DNA of 37,343 nucleotides from Rhodocyclales bacterium (GTDB lineage: Bacteria; Pseudomonadota; Gammaproteobacteria; Burkholderiales; Rhodocyclaceae), in the NCBI GenBank assembly GCA_016177805.1, contig JACOUN010000112.1:1-37343 (forward strand), read 5' to 3'. A model generated the notes under the pieces. That model was not told where the DNA came from and ran no database searches. It saw only the letters and a program-made list of their open reading frames with translations. Shown piece after piece: positions 28,118 through 36,586 of the stretch. The number at the start of each line of letters is the position of its first letter. Positions within the stretch are counted from its first letter, which is position 1. The translations under genes were made by a program, and so were the position numbers.

Positions 28118-29191
28118 TCAGCGCGTCTCCGACTGACCCGATTCGCGCAGTACCCGGTCGGCGTTGCGGATCATGTCCACGGTGGTGTCCCAGCCGACGC
28201 AGGCGTCGGTGACCGAGCAGCCGTAGCGCAACTGGGTCAGGTCCTGCGGGATGGGCTGGTTGCCGGCTTCGATGAAGCTCTCGATCATCACGCCGACGAT
28301 GGACTGGTTGCCTTCGCGGATCTGGTGCATCACGTCCTTCATCACCAGCGGCTGCAGTTCGGGCTGCTTCCACGAGTTGGCGTGCGAACAGTCCACGACG
28401 ATGTTCTGCGGCAGGCGCGCCTTGGCCAGTGCCTGTTCGGCCAGCGACACCGACACCGTGTCGTAGTTGGGCCGGCCGCCGCCGCCGCGCAGCACCACGT
28501 GGCCGTAGCGGTTGCCGCGCGTGCGCAGGATGGCGGTTTCGCCCTTGGGGCTGATGCCGAGGAAACTGTGCGGATGCGAGGCCGACAGGATGGCGTTGAT
28601 CGCGACATCCATGTCGCCATCGGTGGCGTTCTTGAACCCGACCGGCGACGACAGGCCGGATGACATCTCGCGGTGGGTCTGCGATTCGGAGGTGCGCGCG
28701 CCGATCGCGGTCCAGGTGATCAGGTCGCCGTAGTACTGCGGTCCGATCGGGTCGAGTGCTTCGGTGGCGGCGGGCAGGCCGATTTCATTGACGTCCATCA
28801 GGAAGCGCCGCGCCTTTTCCATGCCTTCGTCAATGCGGAAGGAATCGTCCATGTGCGGGTCGTTGATGTAGCCCTTCCAGCCGGTGGAGGTGCGCGGCTT
28901 CTCGAAATACACGCGCATCACCAGCAGCAGCGTGTCGGAGACTTCATCGGCGAGTTGCTTGAGACGACGCGCGTAATCCAGGCCGGCTTCCGGGTCGTGG
29001 ATCGAGCACGGTCCGACCACGACGAAGCGGCGGCGACTCTTGCGGTCGAGGATGTCGCACAGCGCCTTGCGCCCGTTGACCACGGTTGTTGCGGCGCACT
29101 CGCTGAGCGGCACGCGCTTCTGGATCTCCAGCGGAGACGGCATGTGATCGACAGCGAGGATGTTGAGGTTTTCGGTTTGGGTAACAGGCAT
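28118..29191 (-). CDS. aroG: 3-deoxy-D-arabino-heptulosonate 7-phosphate synthase, class I
   Basis: DAHP synthase condenses phosphoenolpyruvate and erythrose 4-phosphate, the first step of aromatic amino acid synthesis. The metal Cys is in VVVGPCSIHD (residue 62); GARTSESQTHREMSSGLS and VGFKNATDGD, KGYINDP and VDCSHANS are family blocks. Length 357 (E. coli AroG 350). The residue at 212 in SFLGIS is Gly, where E. coli AroG (Phe-sensitive) has Ser and AroF (Tyr-sensitive) has Gly, so tyrosine feedback is the better guess; the symbol is only the family name. A TACAAT -10-like box (29228-29223) lies upstream, with no good -35. Confidence 0.93.
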   Translation of the reverse strand: MPVTQTENLNILAVDHMPSPLEIQKRVPLSECAATTVVNGRKALCDILDRKSRRRFVVVGPCSIHDPEAGLDYARRLKQLADEVSDTLLLVMRVYFEKPRTSTGWKGYINDPHMDDSFRIDEGMEKARRFLMDVNEIGLPAATEALDPIGPQYYGDLITWTAIGARTSESQTHREMSSGLSSPVGFKNATDGDMDVAINAILSASHPHSFLGISPKGETAILRTRGNRYGHVVLRGGGGRPNYDTVSVSLAEQALAKARLPQNIVVDCSHANSWKQPELQPLVMKDVMHQIREGNQSIVGVMIESFIEAGNQPIPQDLTQLRYGCSVTDACVGWDTTVDMIRNADRVLRESGQSETR

Positions 29192-29246
29192 CGCGAACTC
29201 CGCAGTGCAGCATGGAGGGCGAATTGTACACCGAAGCCATGTGCGG

Positions 29247-31250
29247 CTACTTGCTGTCGAGCGTCGTCACGCCATCCCAGTCCAGGGGCCAGCCGTTGTT
29301 CGCCATCTGCTCCAGGCGGGCCACGAAGGTTGCGGCGACGGGGTCGTCCGGCCATTGCGCGGCCGCTTGCCGCCACGCATCCCGCGCGGACGTCCAGTCG
29401 CCCGCGCGGTACAGCGCGAGTGCCTCCGCGCTGGCGTGGCTCAGTGCGGGGTCGATACACGGGGTGTAGACCTTGATGCCCTGTTGCTTGCCCTTGACCC
29501 GCAGGGTGTCGATCTCGCGCAGCGGGGTGGTCGCCGAAACCGCTTCTGCCACCGTTTCGCTGAGCAGGATGGTGGTGCCATAGACCTTGTTCACCCCCTC
29601 CAGGCGCGAGGCGAGGTTCACCGCGTCACCGACGGCAGTGAAGTCGAAGCGGTTGTCGCCGCCCAGATTGCCAACGATGCACGGGCCGCGATGCACGCCG
29701 ATGCGCATCGAAAGCGCTACCCCGTGGCGGGCGAGCGTTTCGTCGTGCAGCGCGCGCATGCGCGCCTGCATCGCGATCGCGGCGTTCACCGCGCGCAGTT
29801 CCGGGTCCGGCATTTCCAGCGGTGCGTTCCAGAAGGCCATGATCGCGTCGCCGATGAATTTGTCGACGGTGCCGCCATGGGCCATGACGATGGCGGTCAT
29901 TTCGGACAGGTGGCGGTTGAGTAGTGCCGCGACCTGTTCGACTTCCATCGATTCGGCGATTTCGGTGAAGCCGGCCAGGTCGGTGAACAGCAGTGTCAGT
30001 TCGCGCCGCTCGCCCCCCAGCTTGAGTTGCTCGGGATGGGCGGCGATCTGTTCGACCAGCGCGGGGGCGAGGTACATGCCGAAGGCGCGCGTGATCTCGC
30101 CGCGTTGACGCAGGGCCACCAGGTAGGCCTGCCCGCCTTGGGAGAGATACACCAGCAATACCGCCAGCACCGCGCCGCCCAACGGCAGCCATTGCGAGGT
30201 GTGGGCGAACAGCAGCGTCTGCAGCGCCAAGGCGGCGGCGATCAGGCCCGCGCCCAGCAGCGTAGCGGGTAGCAGCCGCCAGCGACGCATGCCGGCGATG
30301 GCGGCGAGGGCGATGAGCAAGGCGGTTGCGAGCGTGCTGGCGCGGCTGGCTTCGCGTATCGCTCGCCCCTCGATCAGGCTGGCGATCAGGTTGGCCTGGA
30401 TCTCGACGCCCGGCATCAGCTCTCGGCCGTCGGAGAAGAATGGGGTGTGGAACATGTCGGTCTGAGCGCTGCCGACTTCGGTGCTGGCGTTGAGGTTGCG
30501 TCCGATCAACACGATGTTGTCGCGCAGCGCGTCGCGCCAGTTGGCGGACAGTTTGTGGTCCGGGTCCAGCAGGCGGTGGTAGGGGATGTAGGGAAAGGTG
30601 TGGGGTGGCCCGAGATAGCGGATGTGTGCATTCGCTTCGGCGGCATGGCTTTCCACAACGCCGGGGTAACGCGCGTCAAATGCCTTGAGGGTCTGCCGCC
30701 ACATCGATTCGGCGGCGCCGGGAACGCGTCGCATGGCGCCGTCGCGATCCAGTTCGACCGACGCCAGTCCGGCCACGGCGCCGGCCTCGATGAACCGCGC
30801 AAGTGGGTCCACACGTAGCCACTGACGGGTCGATCCGGTTTCGGAGTAGGCCACATCTGCGGCCAGCACCACCGCGCCGAAGCGCTCGATGGCGGTGGCG
30901 AACGCCGCGTCATCGAGCGGAGCGCCAGGTTCGGCGAACACTACGTCGAACACCACCACCGCCGCGCCGGCTTCGCGCAACGTATCCACCACCCGCGCGT
31001 GCAGCGAGCGTGGCCACGGCCAGGCTAGCCCTATGGTGGCGAATGATTCTTCGTCGATGCCGATGATGGTTACCGGCAGGTCGACCCTATTCGGCGCGGT
31101 GTGACGCAGCAGCAGATCGTACAAACTCAGCTCGACCCCGCGCCAGGCAGGGGTTGCCGCGATCAGCAGCGCCAGCGCGGCCGCGCCTATGCCGGCCCAC
31201 GGCACCCTGGGCCAATGGCGGGCAAATGCGGTTGTAACGGTGGCGGACAA
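29247..31250 (-). CDS. CHASE2-domain class III adenylate cyclase
   Basis: A 667-residue membrane signal protein. An N-terminal helix (about 18-36) leads to a periplasmic CHASE2 sensor domain (about 40-300), including VTIIGIDEESFATIGLAWPWPR and RDNIVLIGRN. Then come three membrane helices (about 310-375) and a cytosolic class III cyclase domain (about 405-590). Metal Asp are in LLFTDLAGFTEIAE and FIGDAIMAFW. The residue before FIGD is Lys, and AVGDAVNLASRLE has Asp at the base-selecting position, which is the adenylate cyclase pattern (guanylate cyclases have Glu and Cys). It lies 5 bases after the FecR-TPR-barrel gene, so the two form an operon. Confidence 0.92.
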   Translation of the reverse strand: MSATVTTAFARHWPRVPWAGIGAAALALLIAATPAWRGVELSLYDLLLRHTAPNRVDLPVTIIGIDEESFATIGLAWPWPRSLHARVVDTLREAGAAVVVFDVVFAEPGAPLDDAAFATAIERFGAVVLAADVAYSETGSTRQWLRVDPLARFIEAGAVAGLASVELDRDGAMRRVPGAAESMWRQTLKAFDARYPGVVESHAAEANAHIRYLGPPHTFPYIPYHRLLDPDHKLSANWRDALRDNIVLIGRNLNASTEVGSAQTDMFHTPFFSDGRELMPGVEIQANLIASLIEGRAIREASRASTLATALLIALAAIAGMRRWRLLPATLLGAGLIAAALALQTLLFAHTSQWLPLGGAVLAVLLVYLSQGGQAYLVALRQRGEITRAFGMYLAPALVEQIAAHPEQLKLGGERRELTLLFTDLAGFTEIAESMEVEQVAALLNRHLSEMTAIVMAHGGTVDKFIGDAIMAFWNAPLEMPDPELRAVNAAIAMQARMRALHDETLARHGVALSMRIGVHRGPCIVGNLGGDNRFDFTAVGDAVNLASRLEGVNKVYGTTILLSETVAEAVSATTPLREIDTLRVKGKQQGIKVYTPCIDPALSHASAEALALYRAGDWTSARDAWRQAAAQWPDDPVAATFVARLEQMANNGWPLDWDGVTTLDSK

Positions 31251-31255
31251 GGGTT

Positions 31256-34200
31256 TCAGAGGCGCAGCATGATCTGCAGCCCCGCTACCGGCGCGTGACC
31301 GGCCGAGGCGCGCTTGTCGGCGTACAGGTTTTCGATCACCGCTTCGGCCGACCAGCGCTTATCGGCGCTTTCCCAGTAGCTGCCGATGCCGAAGCCCCAG
31401 CCATTGCGCAGCTCGACGGTGTTGGCTTCGTCGATGTAGCGGCGGCTGCGGTAGGTGGTGCCGGCGCGCAACTGCCAGCGCGGCGCGGCCAGCCAGGTGA
31501 GTTGCAGGTTGAGCAAGGTATTGGGCAGGTAGGGGATGCGGTTGTCGCGATAGGTGCTGGTGGTGTTGCGACCGTGATTCAGTTGCAGGCGCGCGGCGCC
31601 GGACAGATTGCGGTGGAGGACCCGGTTGATCGCCAGTCCGAGCGTCTGGATTCGGCCCTCGCCGAAGCTCGGGGTGGTCTCCCAGAAATCGATGGCCTGG
31701 GTGGTGAGCCGTTGCCGGTTGCGCAGCGCATCGAGGCTGCTCAGGTCGACGTCGCTGACCAGCTTCGGATTGCTGGGCGTCGGAAGACTGTTGGCCTCGC
31801 GATGGTCGACATACCCGAGCACAAAAGTGGATGCGTCGGGCTTCCACTCGTACTGTGCCCTGACGCGCTTGAGCAGCCCTCCCACCGCGACGATGCGGTC
31901 ATCCAGCGGAATGCCGGCCGTATCCATTGGCGCGAGCGAATTGACCGATGCGGGGCGGCGCCACCGTTGTGTGGCGAATCGCAGCGTGTGGGCGTCGTTC
32001 GGGGACCAGGCGAAGCCCAGGCGTGGATTCCACTCGCTGACGCTGCGCTGTTCGGCGAGGGTTTCGGTGGGCGAGACACTATCGACCGTAGCGATCAAGC
32101 TCGCGGCAAGAAAGGCTTCGCGCACCCTTGCGTGGGACAGCGCCGCGTCGATCAGCCACTCGTCGTTGGGCTGTATTCGGGCCGCGAAGTAGGTTTCGTC
32201 GCTCTTCAGTTCCGTACCGTATGCATAGGGCAGCAGCGCCACTTCGCCGAATGCAAGCAGAAAGATGTTGGCCAGGAAAAACTGCTCCTGGACGCCATGT
32301 TCATGACCGAAGGTGGCTTGCACGGCGGGCGACAGGTCCGAGGTGTAGCGGAACTGGATGTCCTTCTGGCTGACTTCTTCGATATAGGGCGAAATCGGAA
32401 AGAACGGCGAAAATTCCACACCGGTGAGTTCGAACAGGTTGTCCGCGAGCAACGGCGAGAACGCCACCCGATCCGCCTCGACCGTATTCTTGCCGTTACC
32501 GGTCTTCAGCCACGCTTGCGACTCGGGTCCGAGCCGCACATTGATACCGACGTCGTGGCGGCGCGAATCCAGGTTCAGATTGTCCACGGTGGTCGTGCCA
32601 AACTCGAACGGTTCCAGCGAATTGATCGAGCTTCGGTTGGCAAAGACGAAGGCGTTGAAGGCATGGCTGGGCTTGATACCGAGTCCGAGGGTATAGGTCC
32701 GGGCTTCGGCGCTCAGCAATAGATCATCGGGGCGGGTGCGCACGTCGTCGGCGCGCAGGAAGTAGCTCGTGGGCATCACGCTGGCGCTGTAGCCATTCAG
32801 TACCGCGCTCTTGTCGAAGCGGCGGAAGCCGACATCGAGGTAGGCCATGCCCAGCGTCGCGTGGTGTCCGGGGGTTGCGACCAGCGAACTCTGGCGGTTG
32901 GAGGCGCCGAATACCGACGGGTCGGCGAGAAAGCCCTTGAATAGTTCGGAGTTCTTGAGGAAGTTGCCGCTGTAGCGGTCGGCGAGGAACAGGTGACTGC
33001 CGGCCCAGTAGGGGGTGTAGGCGTCGTAGGCGAGGGCGTGCGCCCATTCTTCGAGGCCGAACTGGGCCAGTGCCGCGCCGGTGTTGGCGTTGCCTTTCTG
33101 GTTGTTGAGCAACTGGTTGAGCGACTTGAGATAGGGCATCAGTTCGGCGGCGCGTTGCGCGTCGTCCACCGCGCCGCCGTAGTCGAGCCGGTCCGAGGCG
33201 ATGAGGCTCAGCATCATGTGCGGCAGCGGGTCCCTGGGGTCCAGTTCGGCGGCGCGGCGCAGCATTTCTTCCGCGCGTTCGGTCCGGCCGAGCTGGTAGT
33301 AGGCAACGCCTTGCCACAGCGCGGCGCGCGCGTAGCGGGGTTCGATTACGCCGGCCTTGAGAAACGACTCCAGCGCGGCGTCCGGCTCGCCTTTCTTGAG
33401 CTGGAGTATGCCCAGCCCGGTCAGCGCGACGTAATCATCGGGTTGCGCCTCCAGCGTGGCTTGAAAACGAGCGGTGGCGCCGTGCAGTTCATTGGCCATG
33501 GTTTCGAGCGTTGCCAGTTCGGCGGGGAACAGGCTCTCGCGCGGGTCGAGTTCGATAGAGCGCTGCAGCGCGCTGCGTGCGGGGCGGATGTCTTCGCGCT
33601 CGGCATCCACCCGCCCCAGGCCGAACCAGGCATGGGCGTTGTCCGGCCCCTGGTCGACTGCTTCGCCGAAGGCCGCTCGCGCGGTAGGTGCGTCGCCGTT
33701 GAAGCGCGCCAGATCCCCGGCGGCGAGCTGCAGTTCGATCGCGTCCGGGTGCTGCGCGGTGGCTTGCGCGAGCGTGCGCGCCGCCTCGTCGGCACGATCG
33801 GCGATCAGCAGCGCGCGCGCGAGCAGTGCGGCGTGGCGCGGCTGGTTGGCGTAGGGGGTGAGCAGGGCGATGGCCTCATCGACCCGGCCCAGCGACAGCA
33901 GCAGGTCGGCGTGCAGCACGGCGGCCGGCGCGTCGCGGCGGGCGGCGAGCAGCGCCAGCGCGGCGCCGGTGCGTCCGGCTTCGAGCGCGTCGATCTCGGC
34001 GTGCACTCGCGGCGCATCCGCGCCGGCCCAGCGGCGCGGTTCCGGACGATAGGCGGTGACCCACTGTACCCGCTCGCGGGCATTGGTCAGCAAGCGTTTG
34101 ACCGGCGCCTGTCCGGGAACCACGCTCGCTTGTTCGTTCGCGCCGACCTGCACGCTGCCGAGCGGATTGGAAAATTCGACCACGCCGGACAGCACGGTCA

Positions 34201-34690
34201 GGGTGGCGCTTCCGTCCGGCTCGACCGCCAGATCCCAGTCGGTGCCGCGTATCGCCGCGACCGCGTTGGGGGTGTGGATGGTGACCGCCGGAGTGGGGTC
34301 GGTCGCCATCGGTGCGCGGCGTTTGGCTTGCGCCCATACGCGCCCGACGCTCAGTTCCAGGGTGGTCGGGGTGCCTTGGGCACCGACCTCGCGCAGTTGC
34401 ACCATGCTGTTGCGGTTCAGGCGTAGCTGGGTCTGGTCCCCCAGCAGCAGCGCCATCTGGCTGAAATCGCCGGTGCGCACGTAGCTGCCGCGATCGAGCC
34501 TGTCGCGAACGGCGGCGCCGTGCCAGTCGTCGCGGGTGCTGGCGCGCGACTGACCCAGGCCGATCAGGCTGACGATTTCGGCGTCGTATGCCGCAACCGG
34601 TGAATGGAGGCCGAGCAGCGCCATGCCCAGGGTGGTGGCGTACAACGCGTGGCGCGCCGTCTGCCAGATCGGTTGCCCGGTTCGCTGCAT
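31256..34690 (-). CDS. FecR-TPR-outer-membrane beta-barrel fusion protein
   Basis: A 1144-residue exported protein with an unusual domain chain. A signal peptide (about 1-34) is followed by a FecR-like domain (about 70-200; SVGRVWAQAKR, TPNAVAAIRGTDWDLAV and LTVLSGVVEFSN). Six or more TPR units follow (about 240-520; AWFGLGRVDAE, GILQLKKGEPDAAL, YYQLGRTERAEEML). A C-terminal ~580 residues are rich in alternating aromatic/polar strands, with SEWNPRLGFAWSPNDAHTLR and FATQRWRRPAS, the pattern of TonB-dependent receptor barrels, but without a plug domain. It ends in LQIMLRL, not a terminal Phe. The next gene, 5 bases downstream, is a CHASE2 adenylate cyclase, suggesting the pair senses envelope or outer-membrane state. 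Confidence 0.85.
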   Translation of the reverse strand: MQRTGQPIWQTARHALYATTLGMALLGLHSPVAAYDAEIVSLIGLGQSRASTRDDWHGAAVRDRLDRGSYVRTGDFSQMALLLGDQTQLRLNRNSMVQLREVGAQGTPTTLELSVGRVWAQAKRRAPMATDPTPAVTIHTPNAVAAIRGTDWDLAVEPDGSATLTVLSGVVEFSNPLGSVQVGANEQASVVPGQAPVKRLLTNARERVQWVTAYRPEPRRWAGADAPRVHAEIDALEAGRTGAALALLAARRDAPAAVLHADLLLSLGRVDEAIALLTPYANQPRHAALLARALLIADRADEAARTLAQATAQHPDAIELQLAAGDLARFNGDAPTARAAFGEAVDQGPDNAHAWFGLGRVDAEREDIRPARSALQRSIELDPRESLFPAELATLETMANELHGATARFQATLEAQPDDYVALTGLGILQLKKGEPDAALESFLKAGVIEPRYARAALWQGVAYYQLGRTERAEEMLRRAAELDPRDPLPHMMLSLIASDRLDYGGAVDDAQRAAELMPYLKSLNQLLNNQKGNANTGAALAQFGLEEWAHALAYDAYTPYWAGSHLFLADRYSGNFLKNSELFKGFLADPSVFGASNRQSSLVATPGHHATLGMAYLDVGFRRFDKSAVLNGYSASVMPTSYFLRADDVRTRPDDLLLSAEARTYTLGLGIKPSHAFNAFVFANRSSINSLEPFEFGTTTVDNLNLDSRRHDVGINVRLGPESQAWLKTGNGKNTVEADRVAFSPLLADNLFELTGVEFSPFFPISPYIEEVSQKDIQFRYTSDLSPAVQATFGHEHGVQEQFFLANIFLLAFGEVALLPYAYGTELKSDETYFAARIQPNDEWLIDAALSHARVREAFLAASLIATVDSVSPTETLAEQRSVSEWNPRLGFAWSPNDAHTLRFATQRWRRPASVNSLAPMDTAGIPLDDRIVAVGGLLKRVRAQYEWKPDASTFVLGYVDHREANSLPTPSNPKLVSDVDLSSLDALRNRQRLTTQAIDFWETTPSFGEGRIQTLGLAINRVLHRNLSGAARLQLNHGRNTTSTYRDNRIPYLPNTLLNLQLTWLAAPRWQLRAGTTYRSRRYIDEANTVELRNGWGFGIGSYWESADKRWSAEAVIENLYADKRASAGHAPVAGLQIMLRL

Positions 34691-34714
34691 GGTCGTCTCC
34701 CCTTGTTGGAAAGC

Positions 34715-34743
34715 ATTCTGCTGCGAACGCCGCTCCCGTACAA
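34715..34743 (-). promoter_or_regulatory. Candidate sigma-70 promoter of the barrel/cyclase operon
   Basis: On the minus strand TTGTAC (34743-34738), a 17-base spacer and CAGAAT (34720-34715). Start would be near 34708, leaving a leader of about 17 nt that contains a GGGGAG ribosome binding site. A three-of-six and a four-of-six match; plausible, unproven. Confidence 0.4.
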
Positions 34744-34830
34744 GCGCCCGCGCACGCGCTAGTGCTTCAAGTGCGTTGTCGCAGCGGTGGCGGCCGGGCT
34801 TGAGCGATATTCACTCGCGACTCGGGGATA

Positions 34831-36462
34831 CTAGACCTTGAAGCGTCCGATCTGCCGGTTCAGACCCTGAGCGATTCCTTCGACTTCGCGGGCGGTTTCG
34901 GCCGTGCCGCGGATCGCGGCGGTGGTTTCGTCGACCATTTGCGCGATTTCCTCGACCCGTTGCGCGATCGAGGTACTCGCGGCGCTTTGTTCGCGGGTGG
35001 CGTCGGCAACGTCGCCGACGCGCTTGAGCGTGCGTTCGGCGCCGTTCTCGATGCTGCCCAAGGACTCGGAGGCGTCGCCGGCCAGTTGCACGCCTTGTTC
35101 GACTTCCGGCAACGCGGCGTTCATGGCGCTGACCGCGCCGGAAGTGTCGTGCTGTATGCCCTGGATCATTTCCTCGATCTCGGTGGTGGCCAGCGAGGTC
35201 CGTTCGGCCAGTTTGCGCACTTCATCGGCGACGACGGCGAAGCCGCGCCCCTGTTCGCCGGCGCGCGCGGCTTCGATCGCGGCGTTCAGGGCCAGCAGGT
35301 TGGTCTGGGCCGCGATCTCCTTTATCACATTGGCGATCGACGATACCTGGCTGGCGCGCTCTTCCAGTGCGCGGATGCGTGCCGATGCGTCGGTGACGGT
35401 GGCGGCGATCTTGCGTATCGCCTCGGTGGCCTGATCGACGCGCTGGCTGCCCTGGCTCGCCAGGCTCATGGCCTCGCGCGAGTCCCGTTCGGTGTCGCGG
35501 GCGCTGTCGGAGATGTGGCTGGAGCTGACCGTCAGTTCCTCGATGGCGGCGGCCATGGCGGAGGTCGCGTCGGACTGGCGTCCGGCCGCCTCGGCCACTT
35601 CGCTCGACACGTTGCGGATGTGCTCGGCGTTGTTGACCAGGCTGACCGCGCTGCCGCTGACTTCGCGTATCAACTCACGCAGCGAGGTGACCATCACGCC
35701 CAGCGTAAACAGCAGGCTGCCCTTGGCGCGCTTGCCGACATCGGCGGTCAGGTCGCCTTCGGAAATGCGCAGCATCACGGCGGCCGCCTCGGCCGGTTCG
35801 CCGCCCAGTTGGGAGACGATGCTGCGCCGGATCAGGCTGCCCAGCACCACCAGCACCACCAGCAGCGCCACGGACAGACCGCCGAGCAGCATTGCGTTGC
35901 GCCGAAACGCGGCATCCACGTCGTCGATATAGATGCCGGTGCCGACGATCCATTTCCACGGCTCATAGCCTTTGACGTAGGAGAGTTTCGGCACCGGTTC
36001 GGTCATGCCCGGCTTGGACCACAGGTAGTCGACGTAACCGCCGCCCTCGGCCTTTACGACCTTGACGAACTCCTGGTAGAGAAACTTGCCGGTGGGATCC
36101 TTGTTGTCGGTCATGTCCTTGCCTTCCAGTTCGGGCTTGATCGGGTGCATGACCGATATCGGGTGGTAGTCGTTGAGCCAGAAGTATTCCTTCTCGTCGT
36201 AGCGGGCCTTGCGCAACGATTCCTTGGCCATGCCCTGGGCCTGTTCCAGCGTGAGGGTGCCGGCCTTGACCTGGGCGTCATAGTAGGCGAGCTGGGTGTG
36301 CGCGTATTCGACCAGGTTGCGGATCTTGACCTTGCGGTCCTCGATCATGTTGTCCTTGAGCTGGAACAGCGCCGCCAATGAAAGGATCAGCAAGCCGATC
36401 ATGGTCAGGCCGACCATCAGATTCATGCGCGTCGAAATCTTCATGTTTCCGAAAGCAGCCAT
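34831..36462 (-). CDS. Cache-domain methyl-accepting chemotaxis protein
   Basis: A 543-residue chemoreceptor. TM1 (about 13-35) is followed by a periplasmic single-Cache domain (about 40-190; [40 protein letters not shown] are sCache_2 hallmarks). TM2 (about 193-213), a HAMP segment (about 214-268) and the cytoplasmic signalling helices follow, with the hairpin tip [20 protein letters not shown]. It signals through CheA/CheW to the flagellar motor. sCache_2 domains often bind small organic acids. It has no C-terminal CheR/CheB pentapeptide (ends IGRFKV). GGAG is 6 bases before the ATG at 36462; an ATG 18 bases in is a weaker alternative. A sigma-28-like promoter lies upstream. Confidence 0.96.
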   Translation of the reverse strand: MAAFGNMKISTRMNLMVGLTMIGLLILSLAALFQLKDNMIEDRKVKIRNLVEYAHTQLAYYDAQVKAGTLTLEQAQGMAKESLRKARYDEKEYFWLNDYHPISVMHPIKPELEGKDMTDNKDPTGKFLYQEFVKVVKAEGGGYVDYLWSKPGMTEPVPKLSYVKGYEPWKWIVGTGIYIDDVDAAFRRNAMLLGGLSVALLVVLVVLGSLIRRSIVSQLGGEPAEAAAVMLRISEGDLTADVGKRAKGSLLFTLGVMVTSLRELIREVSGSAVSLVNNAEHIRNVSSEVAEAAGRQSDATSAMAAAIEELTVSSSHISDSARDTERDSREAMSLASQGSQRVDQATEAIRKIAATVTDASARIRALEERASQVSSIANVIKEIAAQTNLLALNAAIEAARAGEQGRGFAVVADEVRKLAERTSLATTEIEEMIQGIQHDTSGAVSAMNAALPEVEQGVQLAGDASESLGSIENGAERTLKRVGDVADATREQSAASTSIAQRVEEIAQMVDETTAAIRGTAETAREVEGIAQGLNRQIGRFKV

Positions 36463-36542
36463 GGTTGTCTCCTTGCTTGCAACACGACTGACATCGGCCG
36501 TGCGCCGGTTGTGCGTTCTACGCGCCTCTACTACTCAACATA

Positions 36543-36570
36543 GTAACGGCCGCATGAATAAACAACTTGA
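36543..36570 (-). promoter_or_regulatory. Candidate sigma-28 (FliA) promoter of the chemoreceptor
   Basis: On the minus strand TCAAGTTG (36570-36563), a 12-base spacer and GCCGTTAC (36550-36543). The FliA consensus is TAAAGTTT, 11 bases, GCCGATAA. The match is good in both boxes with one base more spacing. The downstream gene is a chemoreceptor, the class of gene FliA usually drives. Confidence 0.5.
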
Positions 36571-36586
36571 GCGGTCCGCGGGGTCG

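Noticed and set aside
31295-32722. 475-codon plus-strand open frame
   Set aside because: Antisense to the FecR-TPR-barrel gene; no signature, no ribosome binding site.
34939-36381. 480-codon plus-strand open frame
   Set aside because: Antisense to the chemoreceptor, whose motifs are unambiguous.
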